Source of the DNA: Metarhizium brunneum
Lineage: Eukaryota > Ascomycota > Sordariomycetes > Hypocreales > Clavicipitaceae
Assembly (NCBI RefSeq): GCF_013426205.1
Contig: NC_089422.1
Coordinates: 5,394,001-5,458,000, forward strand
Reading direction: 5' to 3'
DNA length: 64,000 bases
The notes under the pieces are model-generated. The model did not search any database, was not told the origin of the DNA, and saw only the letters and a list, made by a program, of their open reading frames with translations. This document shows, in pieces, positions 44,507 through 54,999 of the stretch. The position numbers were made by a program, and so were the translations under genes. The first letter of the stretch is position 1, and every line of letters starts with the position of its first letter.

Positions 44507-47351
44507 TCAGTGATGTTCAATAGTCAAGCCAGCATCGTCGCCAGCGTCATCCTCGTCATCCCCAACTGGGAAGAAACTCGATGTATGATGGTGCTCTTCT
44601 TCATGTTCTTCCTCATACCCTTCTGGAAGAAACCCGCCGGCCATGTCCTCATGTTGAGTTGCAACCGCAGCAGCATGTGCATGGGGTTTCGAGGCAACAT
44701 CTTTACTGTGCCCGAAGACTGACACATTCTCATCGACCTCGCCGTACTCCTGTCGTATCCTCTCGACGATTCGCAGCCCCATGATGAATTTCCGCCACTG
44801 CCCTAAAGCAGCCTTGCGCCGTTTCTCATCCTCCTTTCTCCTGCGCTCTGCCTCGTCCTTTTCAAGCTCAGCCATGACTTCGTCGTGATACTCCTCTGCA
44901 ATAACAACGCCTTGAATAACAGGAACAGCCATTCGATGTCCAAACTCAAAGTCGACAACAGCCTCTGCATAGTCAATCTTGAGTCGTTTGCATACCTTCA
45001 TCGCGCCTCTGAATGGAACATGCGCGGCGCCTTCGGGTAACATGTGCTCGACGAAGAGATCGATATTCCTGGAAATTGGTTAGCACAAACGTATCCGGAG
45101 TGTTGCAAATGATTATAACCTACCCGTATTCGTTTTTCGGAATAATGCCGTCCTTGATAGGAGGTGGAATAATCCAATCCGTCTGCTCATAACTATACAG
45201 CCCTTGCAAAACCTTTTTCCCAGTGGCAGCCTCGGCCTCGAGAATTTCTCTCCGTCGATTGGTTGTTGCTGCGCGGTATGGAACTCGCTTCAGCGGCTGC
45301 TCTCCCGCAAGAGGAGCGCGCCCCTGTTTGTGCCAAGTCTCTGCACTCTTGACCTGAAGAACATCTGATCGCAGGTAAACATCTTCCTCCTCTGCTTTGC
45401 CCCCCTTGGCCTTGTTCTTGAATTTTTTCACGGGCACAGCACCTCGTTTCAAAGCCTCTTCCCGCTTCAAATGTCTCTCAAGGACGAATTCTTTCGATTG
45501 TTTGTAATACTGAAGAGTCTCTTCACCTTCTTTTACCTCCTTCTTTTCTGGCCTTGCCGGCTTCAAGTCGTTTGAATCTTCATCGTCATCTATTTCGGTG
45601 ATTGGATGAGCTTTTGTTCCTCTCCTGTATCCCGACATGGCAGACTTGAACCAGTCAAACTCTTCGTAACGCTTCACTTTTCCATGGCGGTTGTAAATTG
45701 GCACCTTTTCTATCGGCATTCGCACGCCCTTTGTCCTGCCAGGAACCACTTGCCTTTTCAGGTACCTGACCGTCACGTCCTTTGCCGTCCCATCAGGAGA
45801 GTATCCGACAATATAAGCTGTGACCTGCCGAGCTTTCTCTGCCTTTTGACCCCGGGGCTCAAACGCTTCGGTGATTTCTCGATTCGTTGCGATGAGGCTC
45901 TTCACAATTGGGTCCACGGACAGGTATTTGTTCGTTACTGGAGACAGAACCTCTGCCCAGTAATGGGGGTATTCCAAATCTGGATCAAATTTGCTAACGG
46001 GTGTTTTGGACTTTTTTGGGGTTACCTGCATTGCCACAACCGATTCATCGTCTGTGTCAGTATACTCTCGTTGCAAATCATCCATTTCGTGTGAGGCGGT
46101 CTCGACAGCGGCGGCAGCACGGGTTGATTTCTGTCGCTTCGAACGAGTTGCTGCAGATTTGTCTTTTGTTTTGTTCGGTTTCTTTACGCTGTTTTCGGCC
46201 GTGGTCTTTGCAAGTTTTGCAGCTTTCATATCCAGCTCTGCCAGCTCAGGCTCTAATTCCGCGTCCTCCAAGCGGTTCCAGCCAAAGCCCAAGGGTTGTA
46301 TGCTGGCAACCATTCTGGCCTCGAGCCCAAGACCTCGCAGTAGCCCAGTGAATAACTGCGCTCCGACATCCCTGCTTCCTTCGCATTTCATCGCACACTG
46401 CCGAAACTCATCTAGGCTTGCTATTCTTTCTCCAAAGCGATTGCAGTCAGCATATTCATCCTTGTACGCCTTTGTTAACCTGTCCAGCCTCTCCAATGCC
46501 ATATAGCCCCATTTCCGTAGCCCAGGAGCTGTAATCTTGAATCGCTGTTTCCACCAAGAAGTCAAGGATTGCATTAATCTGAACAGAGGATCGCCATGGC
46601 TCATATCAACGGCTCCTTCTTCTAGTCTTCTTGCGGCATTTCCCCAATCACGGGATTCCCGCTCTTTTCTTTTGAGTTTTGCGCTATTCTTGGCTCTGCC
46701 GGTTGAGGACCCTGCTTTAGCAGGTTGTTTGGTGAGGCCCGAGTTTTGCCTCCAACGTTCTACCTCATCCCACATCTTAGGCGGCAGATGAGAAATCATT
46801 ATTCCCTGTACTTCAGGATCACATAACCACGAATTTCGTACAGCATTGTGCCAGAGGAGGGAAAGAACATGAAGACAATGTGTGGCATTCCGCACTTTTC
46901 GCTCACGTTTTGATGGCCCTTTCTTGCCCCCAAAGACGTTTGTCAGTGACAGTCTGGTGTCTTTATTCAAGGTTAGCTCAAGGTCTCCGGATACAACTGG
47001 AACGGTGGAATTGGATGGAGCCGGAGCCTCGACATCTTCGAATTCGAAGTCTTCGTCATCGTCATCGTCATCGGAGACATTTGGATTGACCTTGGGTCGC
47101 TTTGCAAGGGGCACATCCTCGAAATCCTCGTCGGAAAATGAAGATAAAGAGCTATCGGAATCATCGCCAAAACTCTGCAATAGGGATTCAGAGGTCTTGG
47201 CCGAAGCCGGCGTCGCGGCCGCATCCAGGTCATCGTACAGCGTAAACTTTCGCTTGCTGGGCGTGGCCGTTTGCTTTGCGCCCGCTCCAGATTTGAACTC
47301 CTCTCTACCAGGTGACCCACGCAATCGCTTGCGAGGAACATGAGGAGGCAT
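44507..47351 (-). CDS. rad4: Nucleotide excision repair factor Rad4/XPC
   Basis: Two exons, 47351-45124 and 45068-44507 (55-nt intron, GTAGGT donor, TTCCAG acceptor), encode 929 residues. The frame upstream opens at TTG; ATG 47351 (MPPHVPRKRLRG) is the start. An acidic N-terminus (DDDDDDEDFEFEDVE) precedes the transglutaminase-like fold (HCLHVLSLLWHNAVRNSWLC; LLRGLGLEARMVASIQPLGF; YPHYWAEVLSPVTNKYLSVDP). The beta-hairpin domains follow: BHD1 from RHLKREEALKRGAVPVKKF, BHD2 with PLKRVPYR, and BHD3 spanning the splice (GNIDLFVEHMLPEGAAHVP to FEFGHRMAVPVIQGVV). Family role: with Rad23 it recognises bulky lesions and starts global-genome repair. A tandem 8-mer lies about 90 bp upstream of the ATG. 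Confidence 0.94.
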
Positions 47352-47664
47352 TTCGATGCGCGTTTCCAAAGAAATGCATTCTGAGGTCGGGAAGTGAGGA
47401 TGAGGGATGCGGATTTACGATATCACACGAAGCAGATGCATTCCGTCATTCCGTCATTCCGTCATGGTTCGCGCTAAATCACGAGAACACGTGATACACT
47501 TAAGCTTGCGCAGACAATGTGCCAGGCATTGTCATCATTTCGTCGGCCATATCAGATATTCTAATAATGTACTATCCTGTGGTAAATAGCATGTACGAAC
47601 TAGCTCTGGGTATCGCTCCTCTTCAAACCCTCCCGCAGCATCATGTCATTTCACCAAATGTTCC
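47352..47664. promoter_or_regulatory. Rad4 upstream region with tandem ATTCCGTC and a CACGTG palindrome
   Basis: 313 bp between the Rad4 start and the Cuz1-like stop. ATTCCGTC is repeated three times head to tail at 47440-47463, and CACGTG lies at 47488-47493. Regulation by either is inference. Confidence 0.45.
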
Positions 47665-48591
47665 TCACATTTCTATCAAGTCCGCCGGTGCTCCAACTCC
47701 CCTCAACAAAATAACAGTGTTCCCGCTCTGCAATGCCGCTCCAATCTTTTCGCCGTAATCTAGGATTCTCCCTCCTTCCACATGAAATACACGCAATTTA
47801 TCCTTCTCTTCGGAGCTCTGGTTGTTGACATTTTGGACTTGTAAACCAGTCGCAGCCTGGTCTAGTAGGCGGCCAACAACCCAGTCCTTGGAGAAGAAGA
47901 AATCGCCCTTGGGCAGTTTGGCCTTGGCAGTTTCTGCCTCAGCCTCAACATACAGATAGATGCGCTTCTCCTCTGCGACTTTCTTGTCGCCCTTGGCGGT
48001 CTCCTTGAGCTTCTTTGTGGCCACTATTCGAGCAGCAGCAGAGCTAGGTTTCGGTTTCGGCAGCGCTCTCCCCGCCTGTTCCTTCTTGGCCGATCCCCAA
48101 GCCCTCAGCCTGTCAAGTGCTGATCGAGTCTTTTGCGCGACATCGATTTGCATAGGTCGGGCTCCAATAGGCACCAAGTTCTTGCAGTTGTGGTCCTCCT
48201 TTAATCGATGCTTCAAGCAGTAATCGCGATTGCATGAATCGCAGTGCACTCCGGGCGTCAGAGACGTTCCGACAACAGTCTTGCATTCTGGCGACGAGCA
48301 AGGCTTTTCCGATACCTTGTCACGTAGAGTCCTCCCTTGGCCAATGGAAGGCTTGGCCAAGCTGGCCTGTCTCTTCCGCTCTGCCCATGCTCCGGGGTTC
48401 GCGCATTTGTGTGACGACTCTGTTCTATGATCTAAACAAAAGGTCTTGGTGCAGGACTGGCAAAGAAAGGGCAAAAAGTCGAGTTGGTTGCAGTATTCGT
48501 ATTGGCAATGCTTGCCGACTAGCGTAGCGTCGGCTTTGTCTCTCATGATGTAGCTCGTTTCCTGAGCAGCGGAACCCGACGGTGATGACAT
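47665..48591 (-). CDS. cuz1: AN1-type zinc-finger protein (Cuz1/ZFAND1 family)
   Basis: Intronless, ATG at 48591, 308 residues. Two AN1 fingers are visible: residues 29-63 (CQYEYC, CQSCTKTFCLDHR, H-x-C) and 98-136 (CSSPECK, CDSCNRDYCLKHR, HNC). The C-terminal third has a ubiquitin-like appearance (RIYLYVEAEAE, FFFSKDWVVGRLLDQAA, LRVFHVEGGRILDYGEKIGA). Family role: Cuz1/ZFAND1 binds Cdc48/p97 and the proteasome and protects against arsenite stress. Domain order agrees with that family. The ATG lies 26 bp after a TATATATA stretch (48617-48624). Confidence 0.9.
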   Translation of the reverse strand: MSSPSGSAAQETSYIMRDKADATLVGKHCQYEYCNQLDFLPFLCQSCTKTFCLDHRTESSHKCANPGAWAERKRQASLAKPSIGQGRTLRDKVSEKPCSSPECKTVVGTSLTPGVHCDSCNRDYCLKHRLKEDHNCKNLVPIGARPMQIDVAQKTRSALDRLRAWGSAKKEQAGRALPKPKPSSAAARIVATKKLKETAKGDKKVAEEKRIYLYVEAEAETAKAKLPKGDFFFSKDWVVGRLLDQAATGLQVQNVNNQSSEEKDKLRVFHVEGGRILDYGEKIGAALQSGNTVILLRGVGAPADLIEM

Positions 48592-49203
48592 GATGGCAGG
48601 GGAGAAATAATCAGAATATATATACAGACAAAGAAAGCTTAGGTGATGCGTGGCCAGGCAGAATAGAGCGTCGTCAAGGCTCTAGACTGGTGGCGGCAGA
48701 AAGTTCATTGTTCTGAACGTAATGTCAAGTTGACTAAAGCTGAGGTCCAGCGGCGAAAGAAGCCTCTGGAAGCCGCGACAAGCCAAGCCGCGCTTACGTA
48801 CTGGAGCATGCGCCTCAACCACCGAAAGCTTTGACTCCAAATCGGGGTTGGCAGCGATATCAGTAGCGTCGGCGAATGAATAAAAAATATGACTCGAGTA
48901 TTTACAAGTTTACAACATCCATTTAACGGTACTACGCGGGTTGGCAACCCGTACAGGTCGGGCGAAGATGAGTATTTCCCGAACTGCAGCTGCTCACTAC
49001 CCTATCCACGAGTTTACAACCACAAACAAAACTATTCTGGCACCAGGGTCCATCAAACCAGGCATGCATCATGGTTGGGTCAATTCAACTACAGTATATG
49101 TACAATAATTTTGTTTAGCGCAGCATGAAGGAGTTGAGCACGCGCATCCTACCAAGCGCCAAAAAGCCAAAAAGGAGCCTGCATTAATCGTAGACTCGTT
49201 GCA
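48592..49203. other. Spacer between Cuz1-like and Mtp18 genes
   Basis: 612 bp with the Cuz1-like promoter and the Mtp18 3' flank. Nothing else recognised. Confidence 0.5.
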
Positions 49204-50367
49204 TCATTCCGTCTTCGGCTTGATCGGTTTGTTGAGCATATCCTCCCGCCCTGTAGACGGCGCGGATCCCACATACTTCTGGCCGCCAACAACCTCAAAA
49301 CCCTTGTGGAACACCCACTCCACGGCGTTTTCAACCGGCTCGTCAAAGAGCCGCGGCAGGAAGGGAACAACAGACAAGCCCAGGCCGATAGGTCCCCAGG
49401 TGCGAATAGTGGCGTTTTTGGCATTCTTCAGAGCTCTCCCGGAATACCTAACGACACTGTGGATGGTGAATGCGGGAAGACCCATACTGGCAATGCTTTG
49501 GAAGATTGCTCTTTGGACCATGACGGTTCGCCAGTCTTCCAAGGGACTAACGACACCGGGTTGAAGGTTTACGTTATCCTCGGCTCGTAGCCCGGTGACT
49601 TTCTCCTGGTGAGGCGACAGGCGAAGCTGGGGGTTCAGCACGCGCTGGTTATGCCAATATGCCCGGTACCCCTCATGGGACACATCTCCGAGAATATAAA
49701 GCCAAGAGATGCCGTATGCGGCACGGACGACTCGCGGATGTGCTACGGGCCGGAATGATTCCCCAATATCGGATGTATAGGCGACGTAGCGATGCGCAGA
49801 GAGGAGAATGGTTCGAAACCTGCTCGCATAGGCAGCATATCGCAGCTTGGTGTCGGTAGTAGGCGGGGCACTGTAGACTGAATTAGCATGTACATGGTGG
49901 CAAGAAGGTCGGACGCGGAGTGCTTACTATCCATCGATAACATCGTCGAAAAACCGGCTGTCCTGATCCGACTTTTCAACGATGTTTTGAAGTCGTCTGG
50001 GCAGCTTTTCCCGTGCTGGAAGCTTGTCCGGGTCGAAAGCCTGCTTCTGCTGGTCGGCGTTGGCATTGGCGTCCGGCGACGGCTCAGCTTTGGGCTCCTT
50101 GGGCTCCTTTGGTTTTCCCCACCAAGGCATAACGGAAGCTGGAATGGAATTCGCACTGCGTTGAGGTGACAAGATTTTGGTTCGCACAAGCTTCCGGGCA
50201 GAAATTGGAGTCTTGCAACTCTCCCACACGTCGAGTTTGGTGGTTGTCAATGGAGAGGTGCGACCGGGATCACCCGCGAGGCTGGGCCCATGGATTCTGG
50301 TGACGTCGTTTGTACCATTTCCCACTAGTACTCCGCGCCGCCGATACAGCTGCCACGTAGCCGGCAT
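49204..50367 (-). CDS. Mitochondrial fission process protein 1 (Mtp18/MTFP1 family)
   Basis: Two exons, 50367-49928 and 49870-49204 (57-nt intron, GTAAGC donor, CTACAG acceptor), encode 368 residues and join VIDG|YAPPTTDTKLRYAAY. After a 100-residue variable N-terminus, likely including a mitochondrial targeting sequence (basic, no acidic residues at first), the family core follows: SRFRTILLSAHRYVAYTSDI, GESFRPVAHPRVVRAAYG, then QRAIFQSIASMGLPAFTIHS and WGPIGLGLSVVPFLPRLFDE. MTFP1 is an inner-membrane protein affecting fission and inner-membrane integrity. The fungal protein is longer than the animal one at its N-terminus. Divergent from ATP synthase subunit K with only 122 bp between start codons. 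Confidence 0.9.
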
Positions 50368-50489
50368 TTAGCCGACTCCCGAATTGTTTTCAGCCAAATC
50401 CTTGAAGCGCAACTCATCAATTGATCTACTACTGCTCACTATCACCCATTCGCGCCACTTAACCTCTCATCACGCAATTCTTAGTCACA
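50368..50489. promoter_or_regulatory. 122-bp bidirectional promoter of Mtp18 (-) and Atp19 (+)
   Basis: Two mitochondrial-protein genes face away from each other with 122 bp between their ATGs. The interval is A/T- and C-rich without a clear TATA box. It must hold both 5' leaders, so transcription probably starts in overlapping sequence. Confidence 0.6.
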
Positions 50490-50832
50490 ATGGCCGGTGT
50501 TGCTACCTACAACATTGCTGGCCGACAGGTCGGCGGTCACTACGTTCGCTTTTCCCCAAACCTACGACTCTGAGCATCGTCGACGTGGAACCGTTAAACT
50601 AACCTGGCTCACAGTTGGCCATGGGCATCCTCGGAAGCCTTTTCGGCGGCGTCTACTATGCCACCTCTGGCCCCAAGAAACCCGCCGCCGCGGCAACTCC
50701 CCCGATCAATGCCTCCAGCTCCGACGAGGCCGACTTCATCAAGTGCGTTATTTCGTCCCGGCGGCCCCCGAAGACCCAGTGGCTAACCATGGTTACAGGA
50801 AGTTCATGGAGGAGCAGGAGAAGAAGCAGTAA
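50490..50832 (+). CDS. atp19: ATP synthase subunit K (Atp19)
   Basis: Three exons, 50490-50543, 50615-50742 and 50799-50832, give a 71-residue protein, the usual size for this subunit. Splicing joins GRQVGGHY to LAMGILGSLFGG and DFIK to KFMEEQEKKQ. The first donor is a weak GTTCGC, but the AACTAAC branch and CACAG acceptor are good and the product is continuous. A single hydrophobic segment (AMGILGSLFGGVYYATSG) and a Lys/Glu-rich tail fit the small F-type ATPase subunit that stabilises ATP synthase dimers in the inner membrane. Confidence 0.92.
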
Positions 50833-51909
50833 AAGGGACACAGTAGTAAAGGCGAGCGGAATGCTGTTCCACGCGAACCGTGTACATAATGCACTGTATA
50901 GGTTGACCCTTTAGAATTGATTGGCGCAGCTTGCAAATTGCGCATTGAAACCTCTTGTGCTTGGTTAACGCGGCCTATATACAAGGAGCAGCACTCGACA
51001 TTGTACAATTGTGCATGCTAACGGATTGGCCGAGTACCAGGCGACCACCTTTTGGCCTTTGCCGGCCAGCGTGGGCGCCGCAACTACCTAGGTACTCTCA
51101 TTCCGTTCCGTGACGTTAAAGCTAGTCATTTATACAAGCTTCACGAGCCGGTAGACGCTGGTATACTCTAGGTTGGCGTTTAGTTGCTTCATGCACCTCG
51201 CCTTGACACATGCTGTGATCGTCGACACCAGAGACACCTACACCAGCAGCAACGTCGGGCTGGGTCTGTGACGATCTCGTGGAGTGACATTTTAAACTGA
51301 TGCGTTCGGTATGCATTGACGCTCGAAAACTGACGACCAGACACGATGTCCCCAGAAGTGACTCGGTTAGGATCATGTGGCTTTGTGGCGATTCATCGTC
51401 GAGTCCGAGAGAGAAAAGAGACCTCGTCGTGAGCGCCACTGTTTGCGTTATTCGCAGGCAAGGTATCATGCCAAGACGAGATTCGCCTTCCGGCCAACCG
51501 TCATGATATCCTGCTACCAGATAGCCAAACAGCGTTCTTGCCTCTATTACTTGGCGCGCTGAACACATGACGGCAGTCAAATAGCTTCAACTCGGCAATG
51601 GCGAGTACCTGCTTCAGTTCGCCAGCGAACTCATTCGTCTGGCATGCGGTATGCGTGTCGTGCAACCAGCCGCTGTTTATCAAGTCGGTGGCGAGGCGAA
51701 CTGTTCCGACAGATACAGGAACACACCAGATGAATTATGTCGTGTCCTGTGATCGTCACCCAAACATCATCCCCCTCTAGTCCCTATGCCGGCTTCGTCA
51801 TCCGTAGCCACCGTGTACGTTTGCAAGTGGCAGTTAGGACGTGCACTTTAAGGGATTGACAGCATTTGCCCCTATCGCCCTAGGCCAGCTGGCGTGTGAT
51901 GCAGAAAAT
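50833..51909. other. Intergenic, about 1.1 kb
   Basis: Lies between the convergent stops of Atp19 (+) and the Vps62-like gene (-). An ORF at 51122-51580 (-) has no domain and mixed codon use. Nothing else seen. Confidence 0.5.
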
Positions 51910-53542
51910 CTATAATCTTTGACGTTCACTCAAGTCCTCTAAGGGTATGTCCGACTCTATCCTTTTGTATCCTTTCCTTCTATAACTTTTCACCGTGTGC
52001 CTGACCCCCAATGCCACCAATACCACAAGTCCTATAACCGCTGTACAAGATACCCATTTCCTCCACCCGCGTATACAGCAAGGGTACCATGACATGAAGA
52101 TGCCCACAGCCCACTGTGGCCACGGCTTCCTCTCGCGTTGGTCGGGAAACAGTCCCTTGCGCACGAGCTGCTTAACAATCGGGCCCTGTGGCCCGGATAC
52201 AAAGCGCTTGAGGCCAAAGTAGGGCACGGTCTTTTGGAGAGGATGGTCATCTGGATATTGGGCATCGCCCCAGATGCCGGTGAAGTAGAAGAAAGAGGTG
52301 AGATCCGGCGTGGCGGGGAGCGCGGTCGCAGAAGGAAATAGGCGCGTTAAAGTGAAATTGGTAGGTTCGAGGTGGTAGAAATACGCCGAGAGGGTCGGGT
52401 CCCAGAGTTGGCCGGCATCGCAGTAATCCACCAGTACTGTATCATGAATTTGATCACTACACGGGAATGATTAGAGCTAGGCGTCGCCAGAGAGATGGGG
52501 AATCAATAGCCTTGGGCCGCGCGGAGGGAGTGCCACCAACCCGGATGATGCGTAGTTTGCGTGCGAGCCGTATGCGCTAAAGACAAGAGGCTACAGAAGA
52601 CAGTTAGACGAGATCCGTCAGGCTTGCAGGCTGCTACGGTTTACGCACCCGCCCGTCCTTCATGGAAAGGTCTGCATGATCCCAGTCATACGCAGCGCCG
52701 CCCGAGTGTTGACTGTAGTAGATGCCATTGGGCTTGCCGTCGCGGAAACGGATCATATTATGCTCCCTTTAAAACGACTCATCAGAACAACTGGTGGAGT
52801 ATTATAGACACAACGCAAGCTCACCAGTCCCCGACATGATCTCCAAAATGCATCCCGTGCTCAGTGTCCTCTATTAAGCGGTTAAGCGGCTCCAATACCT
52901 GTGTGATATTCGCGCCTCGGTCGTACGAGTAAAAGTAGAAAAAGAAGGCATCGACGTCTCGGGGGCTCTGTTCAACAAGAATCACAACGCAGGGGGTAGC
53001 GTTGACGATCCTCCCCGACGCATCGGGGAGTTGGCCGAGGAGCCAGTCGGGCAAAGCTGTGACGTCGTCATTGGACGTCAGGGCAACCTGCCCACTACTC
53101 ACGTTGTTCAGCAGAGCGAGATTATTCAGGTCGAGATCTGGCAGGTCAGAGACGGGCTCTTGATTAGCCGTGGGCGTAGTGTGACGGATATGTTGGAGAA
53201 GGTCTGCGGGCCGGAACGGGTCCTCCGAGTGTAACCAGACAAGCGGCGCTGTTCTCACGGATTGCCATTGTTAGCCTTGATTCGAACGCAAGGAAGCAAG
53301 GGCAGAGGGCAACAGCATCTGAGCCTTGATTGAGACATTCAATGTTGCCCTGGCTCATAATCAGGTGGACTCGTACCGTAGCGCTTGACATAATCCGGCA
53401 CGGTGCGGTTTGGCCCGGCGAGGATCGACGAGGTCGACTTTTGGAGTATCGGCTCTGAAAGCACCAGCAGGCACCGCGAAGCAATAGCTAGAAAAACGTT
53501 CAGATAGCAGAGCCGCGTAGCAAAGAAGCGTTGGCGGGCCAT
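51910..53542 (-). CDS. Vps62/TDA6 family protein
   Basis: Five exons (53542-53377, 53248-52825, 52766-52649, 52590-52541, 52456-51910) encode 434 residues; all introns are 58-128 nt and in phase. An N-terminal signal or anchor (FFATRLCYLNVFLAIAS) precedes YAPLVWLHSEDPFRPADLLQ, the characteristic opening of the Vps62 domain. Later motifs include FFYFYSYDRG, MHFGDHVGDWEHNMIRF, GAAYDWDHADLSMKDGRPLV and FSAYGSHANYASSGDQIHD. A C-terminal transmembrane helix (WVSCTAVIGLVVLVALGV) is followed by a short basic tail. The family is linked to vacuolar protein sorting in yeast by screen data; molecular role unknown. Divergent from the GNAT gene. Confidence 0.88.
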
Positions 53543-53983
53543 GTGCGGACTGCAACCGACACCTCAAACTGAGGAGTGTGCGGTTTTCGAGCTTCCAAGT
53601 ACGCAGCAGGGGGTCAAGTGAGCCTGGGAGATGCCTTGTCCATGTGCAGATTTATCATGGCCAGGCCGGGGAAGCTTGAGCTTGCACAGCCCGCCTCCAG
53701 GTCAGACAGCTGGAAGCACCGGCTCCTCGATCCGGGCCCCTGGCCATGAAGTGCTGGCCAGATATTGCGAACCAGCTCGGTTTTGCTCCGCCGCGATTCA
53801 GGCTTCCCGCTAGCCGCCGCAGTTGCCGCCAAGCGCAAGATATGCAATGCAAGCACGCGCATGCAACTTGGCCAGGCCAGGCACGTGCAGAAAAACAATT
53901 CAGCCATCCAATCCGCACCACATCTGTCGGGTTCCCCTTCGTCTCCCCACGGGACGCAGCGTCGCCGAGAACCACCACCAAGC
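53543..53983. promoter_or_regulatory. Divergent promoter of Vps62-like (-) and GNAT (+) genes
   Basis: 441 bp between outward-facing starts. The GNAT frame continues upstream to a TTG at 53765 without domain similarity, so this part is treated as leader. No motif assigned. Confidence 0.45.
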
Positions 53984-54511
53984 ATGCTCACCGTGCGCCC
54001 GGCGACGCGCGCCGATGCGCCTCTTCTCCCCGCTGTAGAACGATCCGCCGGCCAAGCTTTTCGCCAGATCCAGGATCTCGCATGGATCGCCGACGACTCG
54101 GGCCAATCGGTAGAGCGCCACCTCACCCTCATTGCGCAGGGCGTCGCCTGGGTGGCGGTTGACGCTGGCCTAACCCCGGAAGAGGTCCCAGTTGGTTTCC
54201 TCAACGGCGAAATCCTCGATGGCAACCTGCACATTTGGGAAATGTCAGTGGACAAAGACCATCAGGGAAAGGGCATCGGTCGAGCCCTGATGGCCCAGGC
54301 AAAGAAGTGGGCAGTCGAGCAACAGCTTCCGTTTGTGACACTGACTACATTTCGCAATGTCCCGTGGAACGAGAAATTTTACAAGTCAATTGGGTTTGTG
54401 ACACTGGACGACGGCGAAGTGACGACTGCTTTGAGAAAGGTGTTGGATGACGAGGTCAGAGATGGGTTGCCGGCGGAGAGGAGGTGTGCGATGAGATTGT
54501 CGCTGCAATGA
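53984..54511 (+). CDS. GNAT-family N-acetyltransferase
   Basis: Intronless, 175 residues from ATG 53984. The acetyl-CoA motif HQGKGIGRALMAQAKKWA (about residues 93-110) fits the Q/R-x2-G-x-G/A signature, and the strand LHIWEMSVD before it and FVTLTTF-x-NVPWNEKFYKSIGF after it complete the fold. The frame could begin earlier, but only at non-ATG codons and with unrelated sequence. Substrate unknown; the family acetylates amines on small molecules or proteins. No sign of transfer or damage. Confidence 0.88.
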   Translation: MLTVRPATRADAPLLPAVERSAGQAFRQIQDLAWIADDSGQSVERHLTLIAQGVAWVAVDAGLTPEEVPVGFLNGEILDGNLHIWEMSVDKDHQGKGIGRALMAQAKKWAVEQQLPFVTLTTFRNVPWNEKFYKSIGFVTLDDGEVTTALRKVLDDEVRDGLPAERRCAMRLSLQ

Positions 54512-54999
54512 CGACGGGGAAGAGCCTTGAAAGGCTTTACTGAAGTCTGCAATCATGATTTAGCTTGCGGATTGGCCATTACGCAGTGGGCACTACGAGT
54601 TTGGCCTATATCATCAGGACCTAGGCAGTCACCTGCAGCTCTGGTAGCTATCAGTATCTACAATATTGAGGGCTGGCTAGCTAGAGAGCCTGTCACGACA
54701 CTGGAAGACTTGATTTCCTGACTACAGGGCTAGAAGGTGTCCAGAGGCGACCGTGGCGTCCAATCGCCGGCAGCCGTCCCGACTCTTCCGGGCAAGACGG
54801 ACTCTTCTGGCCGATGTTCCATGGAGGTCGGAGTATGTGGCCGGCGTAAACCTCCGGTGGCCGAAACTCGTCTTCCGGTCCAGTCAGAGACCCTAGTATA
54901 AAATCGAACAAGAGTCGTGTTCCAATCCAAGAGGCCATTTGCTGAGTATATTATGAGTATGTACTACTATATACATACTTCCAGCCAGCAAAACCGCGC
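54512..54999. other. Spacer, 490 bp
   Basis: No gene. Separates the GNAT gene from the decayed synthetase copy; nothing repetitive seen. Confidence 0.5.

Noticed and set aside
53765..53983. 73-residue N-terminal extension of the GNAT protein
   Set aside because: Starts at TTG, has no acetyltransferase similarity, and the fold begins at MLTVRPATRADA.
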